Source of the DNA: Pseudomonadota bacterium
Lineage (GTDB): Bacteria; Pseudomonadota; Alphaproteobacteria; Micropepsales; Micropepsaceae
Direction of reading: 5' to 3'
Assembly: GCA_021817355.1 (NCBI GenBank)
Contig: JAKAVI010000072.1
Span: 1 to 5,752 of the forward strand
Length of the DNA stretch: 5,752 nucleotides
How positions within the stretch are numbered: position 1 is the first letter of the stretch; each line of letters begins with the position of its first letter. The notes under the pieces were generated by a model. It was not told the origin of the DNA and ran no database searches. It saw nothing but the letters and a program-made list of their open reading frames with translations. The position numbers were made by a program, and so were the translations under genes. Below are positions 1 through 5,752 of the stretch, piece by piece.

Positions 1-248
1 TCGCCATGATGGGCTGCAGTGGCTGTCATGGTGCCGATCTCGATGGCAAGCCCCATGGCGCCCCTGACCTGCGGGTCATTCAGGCCTATGATCGCCCCCA
101 ATTCTTCGCTCTGCTCCGCCAGGGCGTGGTGCCTGCGGGCCGCTATGCGCCGGTCATGACGAAATTGGCAAAACGTCGGTTTCGGGCGCTCAAGGATTAC
201 GAGGTCAATGCCCTTTATGACTACCTGAAGGCTCGAGCCCAACCCTGA
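1..248 (+). CDS. Class I c-type cytochrome, C-terminal part (5' end outside window)
   Basis: This is an electron carrier with covalently bound heme c, expected in the periplasm or facing it. The reading frame is open from the first full codon (base 3) to TGA at 246-248, so the true start lies upstream. The heme attachment motif CSGCH is encoded at 15-29. A Met at 156-158, in the context YAPVM, sits about 43 residues after the motif His and is the likely sixth heme ligand. The C-terminal helix (DYEVNALYDYLKA) matches the usual cytochrome c ending of the EVxALxxYL type. Only about 80 residues are visible, so it could be a small monoheme cytochrome or the last heme domain of a larger dehydrogenase or oxidase subunit. 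The internal ATGs at 6 and 9 are too close to the heme motif to be real starts. The family call is firm; the partner enzyme is unknown. Confidence 0.85.
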   Translation, partial: AMMGCSGCHGADLDGKPHGAPDLRVIQAYDRPQFFALLRQGVVPAGRYAPVMTKLAKRRFRALKDYEVNALYDYLKARAQP

Positions 249-268
249 CGTAGCGCAGGATTGGGCTC
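235..268 (+). terminator. Stem-loop spanning the cytochrome stop codon
   Basis: The inverted repeat GAGCCCAA (235-242) and TTGGGCTC (261-268) is perfect over 8 bp. After a single C/A mismatch, the stem continues with CCTG (244-247) paired to CAGG (256-259), leaving an 8-base loop. The TGA stop lies inside the structure. No T-run follows, so it is not a canonical intrinsic terminator. It may act as a 3'-end stabiliser or partial terminator between the cytochrome gene and the methyltransferase. The structure is seen in the sequence; the role is inferred. Confidence 0.5.
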
Positions 269-317
269 AAGGCCCTGCCCCGACGATGAAACCGTTACGC
301 GCACAGAGCTTCCGTGC

Positions 318-322
318 TAAGG
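318..322 (+). promoter_or_regulatory. Ribosome binding site of the methyltransferase gene
   Basis: TAAGG lies 7 bases before the ATG at 330. The in-frame codon at 318-320 is a TAA stop, so translation cannot begin further upstream than 321. The later in-frame ATG at 354 has no purine-rich stretch before it. Together these favour 330 as the start. Confidence 0.55.
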
Positions 323-329
323 CCCCTGG

Positions 330-1550
330 ATGCAAGCTCCTGACCCTTCTCACATGTCCCCGTCCGCCCGCCCAGTGCTCCGTCTGAAACCGCGGGAGGG
401 CCGGCGCGTGCGCGCCGGTGCACCCTGGGTATTTTCCAACGAGATTCTGCTCAGCCAGGAGAACAAGGCGCTAAAGCCGGGCTCGCTGGTGGAGGTGGTG
501 GGCGATGATGGGCGCCCCTTCGGCACCTTCTATTTCAATCCCAAGACGCTCATCGCATTACGCCGTCTTGATCCTGACCCGCGGGCAGCCATCGATACAG
601 CCTGGTTCACGACGCGGCTGTCAAAGGCGCTTGCCACCCGCGAGGCACTCTTTGACCGCCCCTATTATCGTCTGGTGCACGCTGAGGGTGACGGTCTGCC
701 TGGGCTCATCGTCGACCGCTTCGGCGATGTTCTGATTGTGCAGATTACCACTGCGGGTATGGATGGGCTTCTTCCTCCGTTGACCGAGGCGTTACGCCAG
801 GTGCTTGCTCCAGCCCAGATTATGTTGCGCGGCGATTCGCAGGCTCGCCTGCTGGAGGGACTTAAGCCCGAAATTCGCAGCCTGCATGGTTCGGATCTGC
901 CGGAACGTCTTGTGGTGGAAGAAAACGGCATTCGTTACCGCGCTGATCTTGCCCAAGGCCAGAAGACAGGTTGGTATTTTGATCAGCGCGAAAATCGCGC
1001 GTTCATGGCCGGGCTTGCCCGGCAGCGAAGCGTCCTCGACTGTTATACCTACGCCGGCGGTTTTGCCCTTGCCGCTGCCAAGGCTGGCGCCCGCGAGGTG
1101 GTGGCAGTGGAGTCCTCCGCTCCCGCATTGGCACTTGCAGAAGAGGCGGCGGTGGCCAACGGCGTTGCGGAGCGTTGCCACTTCCTCAAGTCCGACGTTA
1201 TTGAAGAACTTGAGCGTCTCGCCGCCCAGCGTGAGTGTTTCCAAGTCGTGATTGCAGATCCCCCGCCTTTTGTACGCGCCCGCAAGGATCTGGAAGCGGG
1301 AGCCAAAGCCTATCGTAAACTGGCGAGAATGGCTGCGGGGGTCACGGCGCCAGGTGGATTTTTGCTGCTGGCCTCCTGTTCCCACAACATATCTTCCGAG
1401 CGCTTTGCGCTGGAGTGCGCCATCGGTATTGAGCGCGCCGGACGAGAGGCTGCATTGCTGCGTCAGGCTGGAGCTGGCCCCGATCATCCTGCGCACCCGA
1501 TGCTTCCGGAGACCGCCTATCTGAAAACCCTGGTCTATGCCCTCAGCTAG
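330..1550 (+). CDS. rlmI: RlmI-type class I rRNA large-subunit methyltransferase (23S rRNA m5C1962 family)
   Basis: This is a SAM-dependent RNA methyltransferase of 406 aa, the usual length for the RlmI/YccW family, whose E. coli member makes m5C1962 in 23S rRNA. An N-terminal PUA RNA-binding domain spans about residues 15-95 and includes the family-typical APWVFSNEI at 31-39. A central linker domain follows (about 96-195), then a Rossmann-fold methyltransferase domain. Key motifs are GQKTGWYFDQR at 210-220, the SAM-binding motif I VLDCYTYAGGFAL at 235-247, motif IV DPPPF at 310-314 and SCSHN at 349-353, with C350 in the position expected for the cytosine-attacking cysteine. DHPAHP (385-390) and the ending YLKTLVYAL are also typical. 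Minor differences from the commonest family forms are DPPPF for DPPAF and SCSHN for SCSHH. It is cytosolic and probably constitutive. The family is clear; the exact target base is inferred by homology. Confidence 0.88.
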   Translation: MQAPDPSHMSPSARPVLRLKPREGRRVRAGAPWVFSNEILLSQENKALKPGSLVEVVGDDGRPFGTFYFNPKTLIALRRLDPDPRAAIDTAWFTTRLSKALATREALFDRPYYRLVHAEGDGLPGLIVDRFGDVLIVQITTAGMDGLLPPLTEALRQVLAPAQIMLRGDSQARLLEGLKPEIRSLHGSDLPERLVVEENGIRYRADLAQGQKTGWYFDQRENRAFMAGLARQRSVLDCYTYAGGFALAAAKAGAREVVAVESSAPALALAEEAAVANGVAERCHFLKSDVIEELERLAAQRECFQVVIADPPPFVRARKDLEAGAKAYRKLARMAAGVTAPGGFLLLASCSHNISSERFALECAIGIERAGREAALLRQAGAGPDHPAHPMLPETAYLKTLVYALS

Positions 1551-1592
1551 ATTGCGGTAGCGGGCCGATCCTTCTGGGTGATGTATGGCTTG

Positions 1593-1623
1593 CTGGTCGC
1601 GCATCTAGCTTTCGGCGCACCAG
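1593..1623. terminator. Imperfect hairpin between convergent genes
   Basis: CTGGTCGCGC (1593-1602) pairs with GCGCACCAG (1615-1623) over 9 bp with one bulged C, around a 12-base loop. It lies in the 100-base spacer between the 3' ends of the methyltransferase and the esterase, where a bidirectional terminator would be expected. Neither flank has a clear T-run, so termination is only a guess. I see nothing else in this spacer. Confidence 0.3.
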
Positions 1624-1650
1624 ATGTTTGGCAGCTACGGCCCAGACGGC

Positions 1651-3216
1651 TTAATGCGGTACGCGCAGATGCGTTTGGGCGGTGAAGGCAGCGAACGCCG
1701 AGGCCAGTCGTGTGCCGTGGAAATTGCGCTCGGCATGGCTGCGTGAGCGAATGACAAGCGTCACCTCATGGCCGGATCGGGTGCTCGGCCAATGCGGCAG
1801 CATCGGTCCGTTGGGGTTTCCAGTTTTGGCAAAATTTGTCCAGTATCGCTGAACCATGCGGCGAACAGCGCGGTCCTGCGCCGTGGTATTCTGCTTCAGC
1901 TTGATTGCAAGCTTTGGGTATCGGCCAGCATAGCCTTTGTCACCGAAAACAAAGGGAATTTCATAACCATGGCCAACACCATGGATCCGGCTTCGCAGTT
2001 TTTGCGGTACATAGGCAAAATAGTAGACGAAGGCCGGTTCTCGCTGCTGCGCGACATAAAGGGCAAGACCCTGTGCGCCTGCGGCAAATACGCGGTCATC
2101 AAACAATGCCGCGGCCAAGGCGGTGTCCCCCTTTATTCCGTGCTGCGCGTAAAGCGCGCGCAACTGAGGCAGCGACGGGCCTGTTCGTGCCAATACCGAG
2201 GCGGTGGTGAGGCCCGTTGCGGTAAGCAGGCTGGCTTCATTGCTGTTTGAGCCGGCAAGATAGGCCGCATGGGCGATGTCACCATGGGCAAATGCCTCCA
2301 CAGGCTGTTCGCGCAAGACTGTGCCGTCGATCATCGGGGCCGGGGTTTCATCAAAAGGTTTACCCTTCAGGTCGGCAACAATGGCACGCACGGGCAGGCG
2401 ACGCATTTCCGCCAATGCCTTGGGGCCGTCGCCATGGATATGTTGGCGCGCGAGAAAGGCCCGGGCTGCATGCTCGGCAGCCTGGGCGCTTGGCAAGGGC
2501 AATAGCCCCAGACCCGATTCGCTGATGGCGCGGATAAAGAGGCCGCGGGCCAAGGGCGAGGTCATCAGATCATTGACACTCATCGCGCCGGCCGATTCAC
2601 CGAAGATAGTGACCTTGTTCGGATCGCCGCCAAATGCCGCAATATTCTCACGTACCCACTTCAGGGCCGCGATCTGATCCATCAGCCCGTAATTGCCAGT
2701 CGCCTCGCCGTTTTTGGCCAAATCCGGATCATCAAAGAAGCCGAGCCAACCCAGCCGGTAATTGAAGCTGACGACAACGACGCCATGCCTGGCAAGCTCG
2801 TCGCCATCGTAATAGGGCTGCGATGATCCACCTTCGACAAAGCCGCCGCCATAGATCCAGACCATCACCGGACGCAGCGCGGTGGGGTGTAGGCGTGTGG
2901 TCCAGACATTCATGGTCAGACAGTCTTCGCTTTGTGGCAAAGACGCCGCGAGGGGACCGCTGACATTTTGCGGACAGATTGGACCAAATTGTGTGGCGCG
3001 CCTTAGTCCCCTCCAGGCAGATGGCGGCGCTGGTGGTTGCCAGCGCAATTTGCCGATCGGAGGAGCCGCGAACGGAATGCCGCGAAAGACATCAACGCCA
3101 TGTTCGCGCGTGCCAAGGAGCGCCCCTTGGCCCACTCGGGCCTGGGGTGCTGCCGCCCTTGCCTGCGTTGCAGCTACGCTGAGCGCGCAGGCAAGCACGA
3201 TACCAAAAAATCGCAT
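1651..3216 (-). CDS. Secreted type B carboxylesterase (alpha/beta hydrolase)
   Basis: This serine esterase hydrolyses carboxylic esters; its natural substrate cannot be read from sequence. It has 521 aa from the ATG at 3214-3216, a normal family length. Residues 1-21 form a signal peptide (MRFF, a hydrophobic core, then A-R-A before AAPQ), so it should be exported to the periplasm or beyond. Family landmarks in order are FRGIPFAAPP (44-53), SEDCL (96-100), the oxyanion-hole GGGF (123-126), the nucleophile elbow GESAG with S208, the acid E327 in GSNSNEAS, and H416 in the HGYEIPFVF block, so the triad is complete. C81 and C99 are the only cysteines of the mature chain and match the conserved N-terminal disulfide. 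A TTG at 3264 would add 16 residues ahead of the signal peptide and has no clear ribosome site, so the ATG is preferred. The gene begins 51 bases after the kup stop and is probably co-transcribed with it. Confidence 0.9.
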   Translation of the reverse strand: MRFFGIVLACALSVAATQARAAAPQARVGQGALLGTREHGVDVFRGIPFAAPPIGKLRWQPPAPPSAWRGLRRATQFGPICPQNVSGPLAASLPQSEDCLTMNVWTTRLHPTALRPVMVWIYGGGFVEGGSSQPYYDGDELARHGVVVVSFNYRLGWLGFFDDPDLAKNGEATGNYGLMDQIAALKWVRENIAAFGGDPNKVTIFGESAGAMSVNDLMTSPLARGLFIRAISESGLGLLPLPSAQAAEHAARAFLARQHIHGDGPKALAEMRRLPVRAIVADLKGKPFDETPAPMIDGTVLREQPVEAFAHGDIAHAAYLAGSNSNEASLLTATGLTTASVLARTGPSLPQLRALYAQHGIKGDTALAAALFDDRVFAAGAQGLALYVAQQREPAFVYYFAYVPQKLRSRIHGVGHGYEIPFVFGDKGYAGRYPKLAIKLKQNTTAQDRAVRRMVQRYWTNFAKTGNPNGPMLPHWPSTRSGHEVTLVIRSRSHAERNFHGTRLASAFAAFTAQTHLRVPH

Positions 3217-3221
3217 GATCG

Positions 3222-3226
3222 CCTCC
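3222..3226 (-). promoter_or_regulatory. Strong Shine-Dalgarno site that fixes the esterase start
   Basis: Read on the - strand, a consensus GGAGG stands 5 bases before the ATG at 3216. This decides the start in favour of that ATG over the in-frame TTG at 3264, and it agrees with the signal peptide beginning directly at this Met. Confidence 0.75.
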
Positions 3227-3267
3227 GACGGTTGCATCAGAGGCAAGGCCGGTGGTGCCGTCAAGGG

Positions 3268-5229
3268 CTAGATCGAGACCTGGGTGCCAAGCTCAACGAC
3301 CCGACCCGGCGGCAGTCGGTAGAATCGCACCGGTGACAAAGCTGAGGAGGCCAGCCACATGTATAACCAGGTTCGCCAACGCCCCAGGACAGGGTGCTCT
3401 GACGGCACCATGGTTTCATGGCCGATGAAGAAGGTCGTGGTTTCGATATCGAGCGCAAGGCCAAAGGGACGGGCCTCCTCGAGGATCTTGGGCACATCGG
3501 GAGTTTCGAAGAAACCGTGATGGATATGCACGGTGAAGAAACCCTTGCCGAGCTTCTCAACCTCAATGCGCTTGTTAGGAGCGACGAACGGAGTGTCTTC
3601 GACGCTTACGTGAACCAGCAGGACGCGTTCATGCAGAACCTTGTTGTGCTTGAGGTTGTGCAGCAGCGCTCCAGGAACGGATTCGGCCCGTGCCGATAGG
3701 AAAACCGCTGTACCTGCAACCCGCACGGGCGTTTTGTCAGCCCGCTCCAGAAACAGCTCAAGCGGCATCGATTCGGTACGAATGCGGTCCAAGTGGGCGC
3801 GCCGACCCAGCCGCCATGTCTCGATGATGACGAAAACACAGGCGGCAATAAACAGAGGTAGCCAGCCGCCATCGACGATCTTCATCGTGTTGGAGGCGTA
3901 GAACATCAGATCGATCAGCCCGAAGAGGCCAAATAGCGGATATACCAGCCAAGGGTTCCATTTCCACTGCCGCACTGCGACGATGAAGGCCAGAACCGTC
4001 GAAATCACCATCACGCCGGTGACGGCAATGCCGTAGGCCGAGGCCAGATGGCTCGAGCTTTTGAAAATGAGGACGATGAGGACAACGCCCACCAGCAAAT
4101 AGCCGTTGATGCGCGGCACGTAAATCTGACCATAGTCCGTTGCGGAGGTGTGACGGACCTCCATGCGCGGCAACTGGCCGAGCTGCACCGCCTGCTGTGT
4201 GATCGAGTAGACGCCGCTAATGACCGCCTGACTGGCAATAATGGTGGCAAGGACGGACAAGAACACCATGGGCACGTGCGCCCAGTCCGGAACGGCCGCA
4301 TAAAAGGCGATCTCCGCGTTATGCGGATTATGCAGCACGGCGGCGCCTTGTCCGAAATAATCGATAATCAGCGCTGGCAAAACGAGCCCGAGCCAGGCGT
4401 AGCGGATCGGTTGCTTGCCGAAATGGCCCATATCCGCATAGAGAGCCTCGCAACCGGTGACCGCCAGCACCACCGAGCCCAATGCGACAAACGCCGTTCC
4501 CGGTTCGCGGATAAAGAGATCAATTCCATACCAGGGGCTCAGGGCCCACAGGATTTCCGGGTCACGGAATATTGCAACCAGGCCGAGTATGGAGAGGGCA
4601 AAGAACCAGAGCAGCATGATCGGCCCAAAAAGCTGACCGATCTTCTCGGTGCCGCGATTCTGAAACAGGAAAAGGCCGATCAAAATGACAAGGGTGCAGG
4701 GCATCACAAGGCCCGACAATTGCGGATTGCCAACCGTGATCAGCTCAACTGCGGACAGCACAGAGATCGCCGGCGTCAGCATGCCGTCGCCATAGAACAG
4801 GGCCAGACCGAGTATGGCCATGAGCCCGATCAGCCATTTCGCCGTGCGCGACAGCCCCGGGGAGCGATGCGCAAGTGTCGCCAGTGCCAGGACGCCACCT
4901 TCGCCCTCGTTGTCGGCGCGCATGATGAATATGACGTATTTGACGGTCACGACGATGATGAGCGACCAGAAGATCAGCGACAGCGCGCCCATAATTGCCA
5001 TATGGCCGGGAACCTTACCGCCGGTGGCGATGAGCGTTTCGCGCAAGGCATAAAGCGGGCTGGTGCCGATGTCGCCAAACACGACCCCAAGGGCGCCCAG
5101 GGTCAGTGCTGCCGTGCGCCCGGGGTTCTGCAGAGGTGCCGCAGGGGCAATTTGTTCTGCCGTGGATGAAGGCGCGATCTTTTCGCCTTCCTCCAAGGGG
5201 TCGGTGGGTATGGGTTTTGGATCGCTCAC
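3268..5229 (-). CDS. kup: Kup-type potassium uptake transporter (KUP/HAK/KT family)
   Basis: This is an inner-membrane K+ transporter; the family is generally thought to bring in K+ with protons. It has 653 aa from a GTG at 5227-5229, somewhat longer than E. coli Kup because of a roughly 40-residue polar, Pro/Glu-rich N-terminal tail. Signature blocks are GVVFGDIGTSPLYAL (48-62), NEGEGG (107-112), YGDGMLTPAISVLSAVE (146-162), TGCEALYADMGHFG (258-271) and PRINGYLL (372-379). About twelve hydrophobic segments run between residues 40 and 472, followed by a soluble cytosolic C-terminal domain (473-653) ending in the typical RVVELGTQVSI. An in-frame TTG at 5280 would give 670 aa but adds a CSNC stretch unlike family N-termini. 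Neither start has a good Shine-Dalgarno, so the first residues are uncertain. The esterase follows 51 bases downstream, and a CHAP-domain gene lies upstream on the same strand. Confidence 0.93.
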   Translation of the reverse strand: MSDPKPIPTDPLEEGEKIAPSSTAEQIAPAAPLQNPGRTAALTLGALGVVFGDIGTSPLYALRETLIATGGKVPGHMAIMGALSLIFWSLIIVVTVKYVIFIMRADNEGEGGVLALATLAHRSPGLSRTAKWLIGLMAILGLALFYGDGMLTPAISVLSAVELITVGNPQLSGLVMPCTLVILIGLFLFQNRGTEKIGQLFGPIMLLWFFALSILGLVAIFRDPEILWALSPWYGIDLFIREPGTAFVALGSVVLAVTGCEALYADMGHFGKQPIRYAWLGLVLPALIIDYFGQGAAVLHNPHNAEIAFYAAVPDWAHVPMVFLSVLATIIASQAVISGVYSITQQAVQLGQLPRMEVRHTSATDYGQIYVPRINGYLLVGVVLIVLIFKSSSHLASAYGIAVTGVMVISTVLAFIVAVRQWKWNPWLVYPLFGLFGLIDLMFYASNTMKIVDGGWLPLFIAACVFVIIETWRLGRRAHLDRIRTESMPLELFLERADKTPVRVAGTAVFLSARAESVPGALLHNLKHNKVLHERVLLVHVSVEDTPFVAPNKRIEVEKLGKGFFTVHIHHGFFETPDVPKILEEARPFGLALDIETTTFFIGHETMVPSEHPVLGRWRTWLYMWLASSALSPVRFYRLPPGRVVELGTQVSI

Positions 5230-5440
5230 TGTCGCTCGGCAGTTGGAACATCTGTTTGTGGCGGTAACGAAATAGCCCAAATCCGGATCAGATGTCTCGC
5301 CGGTTCCCTCATGCGTTGGCGAAGGCCCCTCCCCCTGTCGCTGCGCGTGGGAGCCCTCCTCGGGGCGCGGACCATAGTCTGCTCAGGCCGGCGGGCAAAG
5401 CAGGGCGTGGCAGAATGGCGCAGATCAGGGTTTGAGGGGG
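5230..5440. other. Intergenic region between the CHAP gene and kup
   Basis: This 211-base spacer must carry the kup promoter if kup is not read from the CHAP gene. I could not find a convincing -35/-10 pair or a T-tailed terminator on the - strand. Small symmetric elements are present: the 8-base palindrome ATCCGGAT at 5281-5288, and TCGCC (5297-5301) facing GGCGA (5318-5322). Neither is strong enough to name. Confidence 0.4.
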
Positions 5441-5752
5441 TCAGTTGCTCACCGCGGGCCGCCCGACGCGCCGGGCCAGACCCGGGCCGATAAAGCCCTC
5501 CACGTGGTATATGTGCGATCCCCAGGCCCTGGTCTTCAGGTCAAAGACACGAACGAGGCTCCAATTATTGGTGGAGCTGACATCGCGCACGGGATCGCCA
5601 AGATAAATGTTACCGGCATCAAGCCAGTTGGCCTGGTCGACACGGATGGTACGTGGCCCGAGGATGGCGCGGACCACTGCCAGGTGGGCGCGAAAGGCTC
5701 CCGCATAATCGTCTAGGACCATCACCGCGCCTGTTTTGGGCCGCTTCGAGCG
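5441..5752 (-). CDS. CHAP-domain cell-wall hydrolase/peptidase, C-terminal part (5' end outside window)
   Basis: The frame is open from the right edge to TGA at 5441-5443, giving 103 visible residues and no start in the window. The pattern matches the second half of a CHAP (cysteine, histidine-dependent amidohydrolase/peptidase) domain as found in small secreted proteobacterial proteins. PKTGAVMVL resembles the PxxGAVLVF strand. HLAVV (visible residues 23-27) resembles the GHVAVV strand that carries the catalytic His (H23, bases 5684-5686). VDQANW (38-43) resembles the VxHANW strand that carries the third catalytic residue (N42, bases 5627-5629). The stretch NNWSLVRVFD and the late GFIGP also fit. 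The catalytic Cys and any signal peptide would lie beyond the edge. A GTG at 5725 and an ATG at 5722 are in frame but would cut into the domain, so they are unlikely starts. Such proteins usually cleave peptidoglycan amide bonds outside the cytoplasm. The assignment is from remembered family pattern. Confidence 0.6.
   Translation of the reverse strand, partial: RSKRPKTGAVMVLDDYAGAFRAHLAVVRAILGPRTIRVDQANWLDAGNIYLGDPVRDVSSTNNWSLVRVFDLKTRAWGSHIYHVEGFIGPGLARRVGRPAVSN

Noticed and set aside
792..1604. Open frame of 270 codons on the - strand opposite the methyltransferase gene
   Set aside because: It lies antisense to a gene with complete family motifs, has no domain I recognise, and is of a length that arises by chance in GC-rich coding DNA.
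1768..2250. Open frame of 160 codons on the + strand inside the esterase gene
   Set aside because: It is antisense to a well-supported esterase with a complete triad, and no protein family is apparent.
3184..3195. Possible lipoprotein signal (V-L-A-C) in the esterase leader
   Set aside because: From the supported ATG the Cys is residue 10, too early for a lipobox, and a good A-R-A signal peptidase I site follows at residues 19-21. It would only be plausible if the weak TTG start at 3264 were used.
3217..3267. Terminator or promoter between kup and the esterase gene
   Set aside because: No stable hairpin with a T-run and no clear -35/-10 pair is visible in these 51 bases; only the Shine-Dalgarno stands out.
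4048..5169. Long open frame of 373 codons on the + strand opposite kup
   Set aside because: Its product is rich in Gln, His, Asp and Arg, the expected complement of a hydrophobic membrane-protein frame, and it has no recognisable domain. The - strand Kup match covers the whole stretch.
5321..5400. Possible GC-rich hairpin or structured RNA upstream of kup
   Set aside because: The C- and G-runs give only 4-5 bp stems with poor continuity, and there is no T-run or known riboswitch pattern.

Overview
The window looks like ordinary chromosome of a fairly GC-rich proteobacterium. An alphaproteobacterium is my best guess. This rests on the Kup protein with a long N-terminal tail, the secreted type B carboxylesterase and the CHAP-domain protein, not on any marker gene. 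I see no mobile element, CRISPR array, rRNA, tRNA or phage gene.

Layout. Two genes lie on the + strand at the left: the C-terminal end of a class I cytochrome c (to 248), then a complete RlmI-type 23S rRNA methyltransferase (330-1550). A strong stem-loop spans the cytochrome stop codon. Three genes lie on the - strand at the right, read from right to left: the C-terminal end of a CHAP-domain cell-wall hydrolase or peptidase (from the right edge to 5441), a Kup-type potassium transporter (5229-3268), and a signal-peptide-bearing carboxylesterase (3216-1651). The methyltransferase and the esterase converge on a 100-base spacer that holds an imperfect hairpin.

How the genes relate. The kup to esterase spacing is only 51 bases, so one transcript is likely, although the two products have no obvious shared pathway. 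The CHAP gene is 211 bases from the Kup start and may be a separate unit. The cytochrome and the methyltransferase are 81 bases apart with a hairpin between them and need not be co-transcribed. Three genes are complete (methyltransferase, esterase, kup) and two are cut by the window edges. All complete genes keep their family signature residues, and I see no frameshift. I found no convincing undescribed system. The findings below are modest points about start sites, hairpins and gene pairing.
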